DNA of 36,423 bases from Succinivibrionaceae bacterium (GCA_017480795.1 JAFURY010000015.1:1-36423), one strand, 5' to 3'; positions 1-8,409 are shown, numbered from the stretch's first letter. Translations and numbers: made by a program. The notes: generated by a model not told the origin, from the letters alone.

Positions 1-195
1 TTATAAAAATCGGAAAACGGTGGCACGTTGAAACCACTTGATCTACAAGGAAAATTTAGGAAAAATTAGAATAAAAAAATGGAAGGGAGAAATTGGGACG
101 AAACGGTAAGTTTAACGTTTTCTAAGGAATTAACGTGTAAAGGATGTGGCTGATGTTCTTATGGACAAAGGACTGATACGGGAGGTTTGATACTG
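1..195. other. AT-rich left edge, no supported gene
   Basis: This AT-rich stretch lies upstream of the formyltransferase-like gene. A 24-codon open frame starting with ATG at 79 is visible but has no convincing ribosome-binding site and no recognisable product, so I do not call it. GGAGG at 181-185 serves the downstream gene. I could not find a clear -35/-10 pair. Confidence 0.5.
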
Positions 196-1017
196 ATGAA
201 AACCAGAGTTGTTCTGATGTGCGGTTCTCATTTGCGACATATCTACTTAGCTTCCGATCTTCTTGAAGCAGATCGACTTGACGCTCTTGTCATAGAGGAA
301 CGGGAAGATTTTGTTCCTCAACCCGATCCTTCCTGGCTTCCTCATTATCAGGAACTGTTCAGACATCACTTTGAAAGGCGAAAAGACTGCGAAAACAGAT
401 ACTTCGGCTCAGCTAACTTGGAAACGCTAGAAAGTCATGTAGAAACTCTTCATGTCGCAAAGGGGGAACTCAATGAAAGACGTACAATTGACTTCCTGTC
501 GAAGCATACAGACTGCATATTGATAAGTTACGGTGTTCATCAGTTAGACGAGGCCGTGCTTTCCATGTTTCCACAAAGATGCTTCAACATTCACGGAGGA
601 TTGTCTCCATGGTTTAGAGGGAACACCACATTGTTCTGGCCGTTCTATTTCCTGAAACCTAATTATGCCGGAATGACGATCCACAGACTTTCAAGCAAAC
701 TTGACGGCGGAGATATTCTTCACCATAGTTTGCCGGTGCTTGAATATGGCGATGGCATTCATGACGTGGCTTGCAAGGCGGTCATTCAGGTGGTCCACGA
801 CATATGTAAAATTCTCGAACTTGCGGACGCTGGCCATGAAATAAAATGCCATCCTCAAAAAGGTTCTGGAAAACTCTTTGTCACGCAAGACTGGACGCCG
901 CAAACTCTGACGGTCATCTATGATCTGTATAAAGATAGAATAGTTGATCATTTTTTGGACGGAACTTTTATAAAAAGCGAACCTCAAATAATAAATTTTA
1001 TCAGCAACCACGGATAG
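196..1017 (+). CDS. Formyltransferase-like protein (Fmt/ArnA N-terminal fold)
   Basis: The predicted 273-residue protein belongs to the formyltransferase superfamily, whose members move a formyl group from 10-formyltetrahydrofolate to an amine. The catalytic Asn-x-His pair is seen at N131 and H133 (FNIHGGLSPWFRG), followed 37 residues later by D170 in KLDGGDIL. This is the N-H-D triad spacing of methionyl-tRNA formyltransferase and ArnA within one residue. It lacks the C-terminal tRNA-binding domain of a true Fmt, so a role in sugar or small-molecule formylation (for example in surface polysaccharide) is more likely, but the substrate is unknown. I chose ATG 196 because GGAGG at 181-185 is 10 nt upstream; the in-frame TTG at 187 is too close to that site. 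The gene stands alone and is AT-richer than the housekeeping genes to its right, which suggests acquisition by transfer. Confidence 0.75.
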   Translation: MKTRVVLMCGSHLRHIYLASDLLEADRLDALVIEEREDFVPQPDPSWLPHYQELFRHHFERRKDCENRYFGSANLETLESHVETLHVAKGELNERRTIDFLSKHTDCILISYGVHQLDEAVLSMFPQRCFNIHGGLSPWFRGNTTLFWPFYFLKPNYAGMTIHRLSSKLDGGDILHHSLPVLEYGDGIHDVACKAVIQVVHDICKILELADAGHEIKCHPQKGSGKLFVTQDWTPQTLTVIYDLYKDRIVDHFLDGTFIKSEPQIINFISNHG

Positions 1018-1069
1018 CAAAACTCACCAGCAAATGGTTGCGTTTCTCCTGCGTTAAAAAATACGGAGT

Positions 1070-1543
1070 AACATTCTGAGTGCCAGCCTGGTGACATCGG
1101 AGTGACATCGGAGTGACATTCGGAGTGACATCGGAGTGACATTCGTAGTGACATTCTGAGTGCCTGCCGAGTGACATCGGAGTGACATTCAGAGTGACAT
1201 TAGAGTGCCAGCCGAATGACATCGGAGTGACATTCAGAGTGACATTCAGAGTGACATCGGAGTGACATTCGGAGTGACATCGGAGTGACATCGGAGTGAC
1301 ATTCGGAGTGACATTCGTAGTGACATTCTGAGTGCCTGCCGGGTGACATCGGAGTGACATTCGGAGTGACATCGGAGTGACATTCTGAGTGCCTGCCGGG
1401 TGACATCGGAGTGACATTCGGAGTGACATTCAGAGTGCCATCGGAGTGACATTCGGAGTGACATTCAGAGTGACATTCTGAGTGCCAGCCGAATGACATC
1501 GGAGTGACATCGGAGTGACATTCGGAGTGACATCAGAGTGACA
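1070..1543. repeat. Tandem array of about 41 11/12-bp units
   Basis: By hand I can split this stretch into about 41 consecutive units of two lengths: an 11-mer GTGACATCGGA and a 12-mer GTGACATTCGGA, with variants ending CAGA, CGTA or CTGA. At intervals a third type, GTGCC(A/T)GCCG(A/G), replaces the usual core. It almost always follows a unit ending TTCTGA (near 1082, 1161, 1340, 1390 and 1483), which suggests duplication of larger blocks. The plus strand has TGA in every unit, while all three minus frames stay open because 33 bp of 11-mers encode the same peptide in each frame. The array lies between two accessory genes. Its function is unknown. Confidence 0.9.
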
Positions 1544-1659
1544 CATTCAAGTCAACAAATAAGAGAATGTTTTGTAGATGTTTAATAACGTAGTTTCATA
1601 CCAAATGTATAAATCAACTTTTCAAAAAATTCGCAAATGATTTAAGTGATCCAAAAATA

Positions 1660-1688
1660 TTGTTTACATCTTTAAATCAACATATTAA
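1660..1688 (+). promoter_or_regulatory. Possible promoter for the AlbA_2 gene
   Basis: TTGTTT at 1660-1665 and TATTAA at 1683-1688 are separated by 17 bp in an AT-rich region about 75 bp upstream of the next gene. Both hexamers are imperfect (three and four matches to sigma-70 consensus), so this is tentative. Confidence 0.3.
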
Positions 1689-1763
1689 GCATGTTGCGAC
1701 AAATTCAGTTCACCAACATCATGAACAAACTAAATTAAACTACCCTACCAAACGGAGTTTTCA

Positions 1764-3152
1764 ATGACATTTACTGGCGAAACAGAAACCATCGAATACA
1801 AAACAAGCACCGGTGAATTAAAGGTAGCCTGCAATTCGATAGTTGCAATGCTAAACAAACACGGCATTGGCACAGTATATTTCGGAGTCAAGGATAACGG
1901 AGAAGTTATTGGACAAAAAATCACAAATGATACAGTTCGCGATATTTCCAGAGTGATTTACGAATCAATTAAACCCCAGATCTACCCTACAGTAGCCAAA
2001 GTCGATATTGATGAAAAATCCATCATCAAGGTTGAGTTCAACGGAGAAGATCGGCCGTACTCAAGCAAAGGAAAATACTACATCAGGGTCTCGGACGAGG
2101 ACCGAGAAATAAATCCGACTGAATTAAAGAGGTTCTTCAAACAATTCGATACTCCAGAAAATTGGGAAGCCATAAAATCAGATACACCATCCGATTCCTA
2201 CGAGAAGGATTCGTTCGAAGATTTCAAAACCAAAGCGGTCGAAGCAGGAAGATTGCCCGTTGTCCAAGAACCAGTTGTCAACATACTGAACAGACTTGGA
2301 CTAACCTCGGGAGATTATCTGAACGTTGCCGGAAATCTGCTTTTCGGAACAAATCCAGGCATAGTGCTCAAAGCAGGAATATTCGCCACCGAGCACAAAC
2401 TGACATTCATAGATCAGCAGACCAAAGAAGGCAACATCTTCCAGCTTATCAGGTTCGCCGAAAAATACATAATGCAGAATATCCACTGGCGCAGCGAGAT
2501 TATAGGATTTGAACGTATCGAAACACCTGAAATACCGGCTGAAGTAGTGCGGGAGGCGCTTGCGAACAGCTTTGTTCATGCTATCTATCATGCTGATACC
2601 AACCATGAGATCTGCATATATCCAAACAGGATAACAATATACAACCCAGGAGTGTATGCAAGTCCAAATCCGCCCGACGATTACATAAAAAAAGATATTC
2701 CCTCAGTTATACGCAATCGGATTATTTCGAAGATACTCTACCTGAGTCATGATTTTGAAAACTTTGGCAGCGGCTTCAAACGCATTGACAGCTTTTGCCA
2801 AGATGCCAACGTCAGATACGGATATGAGCTTATGCAAACCGGATTCCTGTTCACGTTGTACCGCAGTTCTCCAAACAGCGTCATTGAATCAGTATCCGAC
2901 AGTTATGTCAACTCGCCAAACAACACAAGCAACAATGAAAGATCTGCAGATCTGACCGAAACTGAAAAAACGGTAATGCTTATCATGCAAATGAACGCTT
3001 CAATAACCCGTGAAGAACTGTCGCTCAAGATCTCAAAAACAGTCAGAACCGTCCAAAGGATCATAAACTCCATGAAGGACAAAGGATACATACAGCGATC
3101 CGGCAGCAAATGGAAGCTCTTGAAACAGTTGCCATCCGACGACAGCCATTGA
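1764..3152 (+). CDS. AlbA_2/Schlafen-type ATP-binding transcriptional regulator
   Basis: The 462-residue protein has the layout of the widespread AlbA_2 (divergent AAA-4/Schlafen-like) regulators. Residues about 8-125 form the AlbA_2 domain (ETIEYKTSTGELK, then VYFGVKDNGEVIG). A middle region leads to an HATPase_c_4-like segment at about 255-345 (EVVREALANSFVHAIYH, then FGSGFKRID). The C-terminus at about 400-455 looks like a winged helix (TETEKTVMLIMQMN, SKTVRTVQRIINSMKDKGYI). Such proteins are usually annotated as putative transcriptional regulators; some neighbour toxin or defence genes, but their ligands are mostly unknown. ACGGAG at 1752-1757 supports the ATG at 1764. It is monocistronic, follows the tandem repeat array and is AT-richer than the core genes. 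Family assignment is firm; regulatory target and function are not. Confidence 0.8.
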   Translation: MTFTGETETIEYKTSTGELKVACNSIVAMLNKHGIGTVYFGVKDNGEVIGQKITNDTVRDISRVIYESIKPQIYPTVAKVDIDEKSIIKVEFNGEDRPYSSKGKYYIRVSDEDREINPTELKRFFKQFDTPENWEAIKSDTPSDSYEKDSFEDFKTKAVEAGRLPVVQEPVVNILNRLGLTSGDYLNVAGNLLFGTNPGIVLKAGIFATEHKLTFIDQQTKEGNIFQLIRFAEKYIMQNIHWRSEIIGFERIETPEIPAEVVREALANSFVHAIYHADTNHEICIYPNRITIYNPGVYASPNPPDDYIKKDIPSVIRNRIISKILYLSHDFENFGSGFKRIDSFCQDANVRYGYELMQTGFLFTLYRSSPNSVIESVSDSYVNSPNNTSNNERSADLTETEKTVMLIMQMNASITREELSLKISKTVRTVQRIINSMKDKGYIQRSGSKWKLLKQLPSDDSH

Positions 3153-3507
3153 TGCGACTCAAAGATTCCACCGCAAACGCTGAACTCCTGCGGCGACAGA
3201 TCCGACTCGTCATATCGGCCGCAGATCCGCCCTGGGATGCGGTTACCAGTTTGCATGAATGAGCGAGTGTCACCACGCCGCCAACCTTCATGCGCGAGCG
3301 CAAAACAGCCACCAGCAATCCGCATGCTCGAGGCAACCTCTCGCTCAGCCTCGCTCCAGCGCCTGTAACGCCTTGAAAATCATAGGTTTTATCACCCGCA
3401 TTGGGTATAATGCCTGTAGCAAATTCTCCTTTGACAAGTGGAGGGTTTCACAATTGTAGGTGCCGGTCCGGCCGGCTTTTATTATTGGCTTTTATGGAAA
3501 GAAATAA
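3153..3507. other. Intergenic region upstream of potF-like gene
   Basis: These 355 bp contain no convincing gene. The open frames seen here are short, overlap each other and lack ribosome-binding sites. A TATAAT at 3406-3411 and a TTGACA at 3431-3436 are present, but neither has a well-placed partner hexamer. A hairpin followed by T residues lies at 3462-3486 and is listed separately. Confidence 0.5.
3462..3486 (+). terminator. Terminator-like hairpin in the potF leader
   Basis: GCCGG at 3462-3466 pairs with CCGGC at 3472-3476 around a 5-nt loop, and TTTTATTATT follows at once. The shape is that of a short intrinsic terminator, yet it sits only 21 nt before the potF start and downstream of the possible TATAAT at 3406. 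It may be a leader attenuator or the end of an unseen upstream transcript. Confidence 0.45.
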
Positions 3508-4629
3508 ATGTTTAAAAAGCATACCATCTTTTCTCTTGTTATGTCCTGTATCATGGCGGTTCCTGGCGCCCTGGCCGCAGACAGCCAGCAGCAGGATGAA
3601 GAAAAAATTCTCTACGTCTACAACTGGAGCGAATACGTCGCTGACGACACCATAGAAAACTTTGAAAAGGAAACCGGCATCAAGGTGGTCTACGACGTGT
3701 ACGACTCCAACGAGGTTCTGGAAGCGAAACTGCTGGCCGGCAACTCCGGATACGACGTGGTGGGACCAGGCTCCGACTTTCTGGCACGTCAGATCAAGGC
3801 GAACATATTCAGAAAACTCGACAAAAGTCTGTTCAAGAATTACGGCAATCTGGACCCGGTACAGATGAAACTTCTCTCCGAGCTGGATCCCGACAACAGC
3901 TATGCCATCCCGTACCTGGTGGGCACCACCGGCATAGGCTACAACCCTGCCAAAATAGCCGAGGCTCTTGGCACCGACGGCAACGTCACATCCTGGGATG
4001 TTCTGTTCAAAAAGGAGAACATCAGCAAGCTTCAGTCCTGCGGCGTGGCGGTGCTCAACGCCCCAACCGAAATCATCGGCACCGCCCTGCACTATCTTGG
4101 ACTGCCTGAAAACAGCGCCAATCCCAACGACTACAAAAAGGCTGCCGCCAAGCTGATGGAAATGCGCCCGTACATCAGATATTTCCATTCATCCCAGTTC
4201 ATTACCGATCTGGCTACCGGCGAGATCTGCATCGCCATCGGCTGGAGCGGCGACATCCTGCAGGGAGCCGATCGGGCGGCCGAGGCCAAAAACGGCATAA
4301 CCGTGAAGTATGTGATGCCTGACGAAGGCGGACTCATCTACTACGATATGCTGGCGATCCCTGCCGATGCCAAGCATCCAAAGAACGCCCACCTGTTCCT
4401 GGATTACATGATGCGTCCTGATGTAATGTCAAAGCTCTCCACCTTCACCCACAACGCGGTGGCCGTGGTGCCGGCAATACCGCTGGTGGCGCCAGAAGTG
4501 CGGGACGACCCGAACGTATACATTCCAGCAGACAAAATGGCCAACAAGATGTTCGTCAACAAGGTTCTGCCGACGGACATCAACAAACTTGTGACCAAGC
4601 TCTGGACCCGTATCAAACAGGGAAAATAA
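3508..4629 (+). CDS. potF: Putrescine/polyamine ABC transporter periplasmic binding protein
   Basis: The 373-residue protein has a signal peptide (MFKKHTIFSLVMSCIMAVPG, cleavage near ALAAD) and then closely follows E. coli PotF. Matching stretches include YVYNWSEYVADDTIENFEKE, TGIKVVYDVYDSNEVLE, GTTGIGYNP, IRYFHSSQFITDLATGEICI and AIGWSGDILQ. PotF binds putrescine in the periplasm and delivers it to a PotGHI-type permease. No transporter ATPase or permease gene is adjacent, because the next gene is flagellin, so the membrane partners must be encoded elsewhere. Family length is about 370 residues. The start is supported by a purine-rich GGAAAGAAA just upstream. A strong terminator follows at 4661-4684. 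PotF versus PotD specificity is inferred from similarity only. Confidence 0.88.
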   Translation: MFKKHTIFSLVMSCIMAVPGALAADSQQQDEEKILYVYNWSEYVADDTIENFEKETGIKVVYDVYDSNEVLEAKLLAGNSGYDVVGPGSDFLARQIKANIFRKLDKSLFKNYGNLDPVQMKLLSELDPDNSYAIPYLVGTTGIGYNPAKIAEALGTDGNVTSWDVLFKKENISKLQSCGVAVLNAPTEIIGTALHYLGLPENSANPNDYKKAAAKLMEMRPYIRYFHSSQFITDLATGEICIAIGWSGDILQGADRAAEAKNGITVKYVMPDEGGLIYYDMLAIPADAKHPKNAHLFLDYMMRPDVMSKLSTFTHNAVAVVPAIPLVAPEVRDDPNVYIPADKMANKMFVNKVLPTDINKLVTKLWTRIKQGK

Positions 4630-4660
4630 AAAACGCGAACAGACAGAACCATTTCATAAA

Positions 4661-4684
4661 AAGGGATCGTCAGATCCCTTTTTT
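4661..4684 (+). terminator. Intrinsic terminator after potF
   Basis: AAGGGATC (4661-4668) and GATCCCTT (4673-4680) form an 8-bp stem with a GTCA loop, continued by a run of T residues to 4684. It lies 32 nt after the potF stop codon and separates it from the flagellin promoter. Confidence 0.9.
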
Positions 4685-4772
4685 CTTGCTGACAACGTCA
4701 AATCTCATCCTATCTGCGCCTAAAATCACAAGACAACATCATCAATATCCATCGGAATCAGTTTCACACAAA

Positions 4773-4788
4773 CGGCACAGTTTTTGCA
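4773..4788 (+). promoter_or_regulatory. Sigma-54 (RpoN) promoter of the flagellin gene
   Basis: The sequence CGGCACAGTTTTTGCA matches the -24/-12 consensus TGGCACG-N4-TTGCA at nearly every position. The invariant GG (4774-4775) and GC (4786-4787) are exactly 12 bp apart. Transcription would start near 4799, leaving a leader of about 36 nt before the flagellin ATG. No sigma-28-type flagellar promoter is apparent. RpoN-driven flagellin is known in Vibrio and Campylobacter. Confidence 0.8.
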
Positions 4789-4834
4789 GCACATTCTCAT
4801 AACATTATCATGAAATAACAGAATAACCAGCGTT

Positions 4835-5971
4835 ATGAGCCTGTACGTAAATACCAATGTATCCTCGCTCCGCAGTTCCCGCTACCTGTCGGGCGCAACC
4901 GTCCGTCTCGACAGATCGTACCAGAAACTGTCGTCGGGCCTCAGAGTCAACAGCGCCAGGGACGATGCGGCAGGACTGCAGATCATGAATCGCATGACCG
5001 CGCAGATCAACGGTCTCACCCAAGGCAACCGCAACGCCATGGACGGAATTTCAATGCTGCAGATTGCCGAAGGAGCCATTGGCAGCATCACTGACAACCT
5101 GCAAAGGATCAGAGTGCTGGCAGTGCAGTCTGCCAACGGCTCCTACAGCGATACTGAAAGAAAGGCGCTGCAGGAGGAGGTGCAGACGCTATCTGAGGAA
5201 ATCAACCGTATCGCCTACGAGACCTCCTTTGGAGGAAAAAAACTTCTCATTGGAGAACATGATTTTAAGTTTGACTCGCAAAACTCGTCAGCTGGCTTCA
5301 AAACGCTGAAAGCCACCATGATCTTCCCTGGCGGAGCCGATCATGCCGCTCAGGGGGTGATCGACAAATACCACGAAAGTCAGCATGTCGAACTTCAGGT
5401 AGGAGCATACAAAGACAACGTGTACGGCATCGATCTTGCGCTCGGCTACACAGGAAACTTGACTCACTATGATGAATCCGGGATGTATCAGTGCGACTAC
5501 AGCGCCTACGGCAGCAACGTGAAAACCCAGCTTGCTCTCAGTCTTGAGGGACTGTACCTGGCAGGACTGCCAAATCCGAATCAGAACGGCACCCGGATTG
5601 TGGAGGACAGCGAACCAGACACAGCTCACACTACAGGATTCTCATACAAGAACAATCAGGTGGCGCTGGACGTCGCCACCGCCGAGGCTTCCGAAAAGGT
5701 TATCGACTATGTCGACTCGTTTCTCAAAATTGTCGACTCCAAACGGGCTGAATACGGCGCGGCCCAGAACAGACTGGAATCATCTATCAGCAATCAGGAA
5801 AACGTCATCGAAAACGTCAGCGATGCCCGAAGCAGGATCAGAGACTGCGATTATGCCGTTGAAACGGCCAAAATGGCCCTTAGCAGCATTTTGCAGCAGG
5901 GAGCCTCAACAGTTCTGAGCCAGGCCAACATGCTCCCTCAAACCGCGCTTTCGCTTCTTGGCGCTCAGTAG
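4835..5971 (+). CDS. fliC: Flagellin
   Basis: Flagellin is the filament subunit, exported through the flagellar type III apparatus and polymerised outside the cell. The N-terminal D0/D1 region is classic (NTNVSSLRSSRYLSGA, LSSGLRVNSARDDAAGLQI, then GMLQ-type ISMLQIAEGA). The C-terminal D1/D0 region ends with SQANMLPQTALSLLGAQ. The variable centre, about residues 140-290, is short and unlike common flagellins, giving 378 residues against about 500 in E. coli. Two cysteines are encoded, C220 in the centre and C338 in RDCDYAVETAKMA, which is unusual because flagellins normally avoid cysteine. Ribosome-binding sequence before ATG 4835 is weak. A sigma-54 promoter lies upstream and no chaperone or cap gene is adjacent. 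Confidence 0.95.
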   Translation: MSLYVNTNVSSLRSSRYLSGATVRLDRSYQKLSSGLRVNSARDDAAGLQIMNRMTAQINGLTQGNRNAMDGISMLQIAEGAIGSITDNLQRIRVLAVQSANGSYSDTERKALQEEVQTLSEEINRIAYETSFGGKKLLIGEHDFKFDSQNSSAGFKTLKATMIFPGGADHAAQGVIDKYHESQHVELQVGAYKDNVYGIDLALGYTGNLTHYDESGMYQCDYSAYGSNVKTQLALSLEGLYLAGLPNPNQNGTRIVEDSEPDTAHTTGFSYKNNQVALDVATAEASEKVIDYVDSFLKIVDSKRAEYGAAQNRLESSISNQENVIENVSDARSRIRDCDYAVETAKMALSSILQQGASTVLSQANMLPQTALSLLGAQ

Positions 5972-6031
5972 TCAAGTCTGGCAACACTCAATCTCAGCCT
6001 GTCAAATATTTAGCGCAGTTACCAAAAGCAA

Positions 6032-6056
6032 GGCGCGGTCCAAGCCGCGCCTTCTA
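6032..6056. terminator. Hairpin between convergent fliC and fbaA
   Basis: GGCGCGG (6032-6038) pairs with CCGCGCC (6045-6051) across a 6-nt loop. The T-tracts on both sides are interrupted (TTCTAC on plus, TTGCTTTTGG on minus), so it is a plausible but imperfect bidirectional terminator for the two converging genes. Confidence 0.55.
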
Positions 6057-6103
6057 CAAAGTCTCTTGACCCTGCCTGAATCGCAGAGCAGGAGCAAATC
6101 GTC

Positions 6104-7186
6104 TTACAGAGTGTTGGCGGAGTGCAGATTCTGGAACGCGATCTGTAGACGCGCGATCTCGGACTCCTGACCCTTGCGCAGCCATGCGCGCGGATCGTAG
6201 TACTTCTTGTTAGGAGAATCCGGACCCTCCGGATTGCCCAGCTGACCCTGCAGATAATCCTGCTTGGACTTGTAGTACTGGAGGACGCCGTCCCAGGTTG
6301 CCCACTGGGTGTCGGTATCGATGTTCATCTTCACTACGCCGTAGCTTACCGCATCCTCGATATCCTGAGGAGCCGAGCCGGAACCGCCGTGGAACACGAA
6401 GTTCAGAGGCTTGGAGCCATCGGCCAGACCCAGTTTGGCGGCAACGTACTTCTGGGAGTCGCGGAGGATGGTTGGCTTCAGTTTGACGTTGCCTGGCTTG
6501 TACACGCCGTGAACATTGCCGAAGGAAGCGGCGATGGTGAAGTTAGGGCTGATCTTGATAAGCTGCTCGTAGGCGTAGTAAACGTCCTCAGGCTGAGTAT
6601 AGAGAGCGGACTCGTCCTTGCCGGAGTTGTCGACGCCGTCCTCTTCGCCGCCGGTGCAGCCCAGCTCAAGTTCGAGAGTCATGTCGATCTTGGCCATGCG
6701 CTCCAGATACTTGCAGCAGAGTTCGACGTTGTCCTTCAGAGATTCTTCGGAAAGGTCGATCATGTGGGAGGAGAACAGAGGCACGCCGTGCTCGGCATAG
6801 TACTTCTCGCCTGCGTCCAGCAGACCGTCGACCCATGGCAGGAGCTTCTTGGCGCAGTGGTCGGTATGAACGATCACAGGCACGCCGTAAGCCTCGGCGA
6901 CATTGCGGGCATGAAGAGCGCCGCTGATGGAACCAAGGATCTGAGCCTTCTGTCCCTCAAGCTTGAGTCCCTTGCCGGCGATGAACTGCGCGCCGCCGTT
7001 GGAGAACTGGACAATAACTGGAGCCTTGGCCTTGGCGGCGGCTTCGATAACGGCATTGATGGAATCGGTGCCAACGCAGTTGACGGCAGGAATGGCAAAG
7101 CCGTTTTCCTTGGCCACAGCGAAAACCTTGCCCAGATCGGCGCCGGCGATAACGCCTGGCTTTACGACATCTAAAACTTTAGTCAT
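6104..7186 (-). CDS. fbaA: Class II fructose-bisphosphate aldolase
   Basis: This zinc enzyme reversibly cleaves fructose 1,6-bisphosphate to dihydroxyacetone phosphate and glyceraldehyde 3-phosphate in glycolysis and gluconeogenesis. The 360-residue protein matches the class IIA type of E. coli (359 residues). Visible motifs are VIVHTDHCAKK with D109 and zinc ligand H110, LELELGCTGGEEDGVDNS, the second ligand loop GNVHGVYKPGN, the third ligand in FHGGSGSA, and NIDTDTQWA for phosphate binding. TAGGTGA just upstream of ATG 7186 is a good ribosome-binding site. It follows pgk after 53 bp, but an intrinsic terminator lies in that gap, so expression may depend on read-through or on a promoter inside pgk. 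Confidence 0.97.
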   Translation of the reverse strand: MTKVLDVVKPGVIAGADLGKVFAVAKENGFAIPAVNCVGTDSINAVIEAAAKAKAPVIVQFSNGGAQFIAGKGLKLEGQKAQILGSISGALHARNVAEAYGVPVIVHTDHCAKKLLPWVDGLLDAGEKYYAEHGVPLFSSHMIDLSEESLKDNVELCCKYLERMAKIDMTLELELGCTGGEEDGVDNSGKDESALYTQPEDVYYAYEQLIKISPNFTIAASFGNVHGVYKPGNVKLKPTILRDSQKYVAAKLGLADGSKPLNFVFHGGSGSAPQDIEDAVSYGVVKMNIDTDTQWATWDGVLQYYKSKQDYLQGQLGNPEGPDSPNKKYYDPRAWLRKGQESEIARLQIAFQNLHSANTL

Positions 7187-7200
7187 TTAATCACCTATAG

Positions 7201-7228
7201 AAAAAAGGGAGGGGCGGTTGCTCCTCCC
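7201..7228 (-). terminator. Intrinsic terminator between pgk and fbaA
   Basis: Read on the minus strand, GGGAGG (7228-7223) pairs with CCTCCC (7212-7207) around a 10-nt loop and is followed by six T residues (7206-7201). It begins only 12 nt after the pgk stop codon and ends 15 nt before the fbaA start, so it should reduce fbaA transcription from the pgk promoter. Confidence 0.75.
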
Positions 7229-7239
7229 GCAAATCAAAA

Positions 7240-8409
7240 TTACTTCTCGCTGGCGCGCTTTTCGAGGATTTCAACGGCAGGAAGCTTCTTGCCCTCGACG
7301 AACTCCATGAAGGCTCCGCCGCCGGTGGAGATGTAGGAAACCTTGTCCTTGATGCCGAACTTGTCGATGGCGGCGAGAGTGTCTCCGCCTCCGGCGATGG
7401 TGAAGGCCTTGGTATTGGCGATGGCATCGGCAAGCACCTTGGTGCCGGCTGCGAACTTGTCGTTCTCGAACACGCCTACCGGGCCGTTCCAGAGAACGGT
7501 CTTGGCGTTCATGATGACGTCGGCGATAGCCTTGGCGGACTCAGGTCCGATATCCAGAATCATGTCGTCGTCGGCAACGTCCTTGACGTTCTTGGTGGCG
7601 ACGCCCGCGGCGCCTTCGAAGTCCTTGGCCACCACAACGTCGGTGGTTGGAGGAATGGAAGTCTTGGCTGCGATCTTCTTGGCTTCGTCAATAAGCTCGG
7701 CCTCGTAGAGGGACTTGCCCACGCTGTTGCCTTCGGCGGCAATGAAGGTGTTGGCGATGCCGCCGCCCACAACCAGCTGATCGGCGATGTCGGCAAGGGT
7801 GTTCAGAACCACCAGCTTGGTGGAAACCTTGGAACCGCCGAGGATGGCAACCATCGGACGCTCTGGCTTTTCCATGGCCTTGCCCAGAGCCTCAAGCTCG
7901 GCGGCCAGCAGCGGACCCGCGCAGGCCACAGGAGCGAACTGAGCCGCGCCGTAGGTGGTGCCCTGAGCGCGGTGGGCGGTGCCGAAAGCGTCCATTACGA
8001 ACACGTCGCAGAGAGCCGCGTACTTCTTGGCCAGAGCCTCGTCGTTCTTCTTTTCGCCCTTGTTGAAGCGGCAGTTCTCAAGAACCACCACCTCGCCGGC
8101 ATTGACTTCGACTCCGTCCAGGTAGTCCTTGACCAGACGAACCGGAGCGCTCAGATGATCCTTCAGATAGTCGACCACAGGCTTCAGAGAGAAAGCCTCG
8201 TCGTATTCGCCTTCCACCGGACGGCCGAGGTGAGAGGTGACCATAACCTTGGCGCCCTTTTCCAGAGCCAGCTTGATGGTAGGAAGAGTGGCGACGATAC
8301 GGGCATCGGATGCGACCTTGCCTTCCTTGACAGGAACATTCAGATCGGCGCGGATCAGAACTCTCTTGCCGGCCAGATCGAGATCAGCCATTTTCAAAAT
8401 TTCAGACAT
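7240..8409 (-). CDS. pgk: Phosphoglycerate kinase
   Basis: Pgk makes ATP from 1,3-bisphosphoglycerate and ADP in the cytoplasm. The 389-residue protein has the family motifs in order: [15 protein letters not shown] near the N-terminus, [68 protein letters not shown] and the C-terminal nucleotide loop [13 protein letters not shown]. Its length equals the usual 387-390 residues. An AAGAGG sequence about 9 nt before ATG 8409 supports the start. It is the first gene of a pgk-fbaA pair, as in many gammaproteobacteria, where the pair often follows epd, which is absent here. Confidence 0.97.
   Translation of the reverse strand: MSEILKMADLDLAGKRVLIRADLNVPVKEGKVASDARIVATLPTIKLALEKGAKVMVTSHLGRPVEGEYDEAFSLKPVVDYLKDHLSAPVRLVKDYLDGVEVNAGEVVVLENCRFNKGEKKNDEALAKKYAALCDVFVMDAFGTAHRAQGTTYGAAQFAPVACAGPLLAAELEALGKAMEKPERPMVAILGGSKVSTKLVVLNTLADIADQLVVGGGIANTFIAAEGNSVGKSLYEAELIDEAKKIAAKTSIPPTTDVVVAKDFEGAAGVATKNVKDVADDDMILDIGPESAKAIADVIMNAKTVLWNGPVGVFENDKFAAGTKVLADAIANTKAFTIAGGGDTLAAIDKFGIKDKVSYISTGGGAFMEFVEGKKLPAVEILEKRASEK

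Noticed and set aside
79..153. 24-codon open frame at the left edge
   Set aside because: Too short, with no clear site and no conserved feature.
1001..1499. Minus-strand open frames of 72-142 codons across the repeat array
   Set aside because: All three frames are open only because the unit lacks stops on that strand. The peptides are the same repeated string, and there is no ribosome-binding site or conserved domain.
1070..1543. CRISPR array
   Set aside because: Units are 11-12 bp and directly abutting, with no unique spacers and no cas genes.
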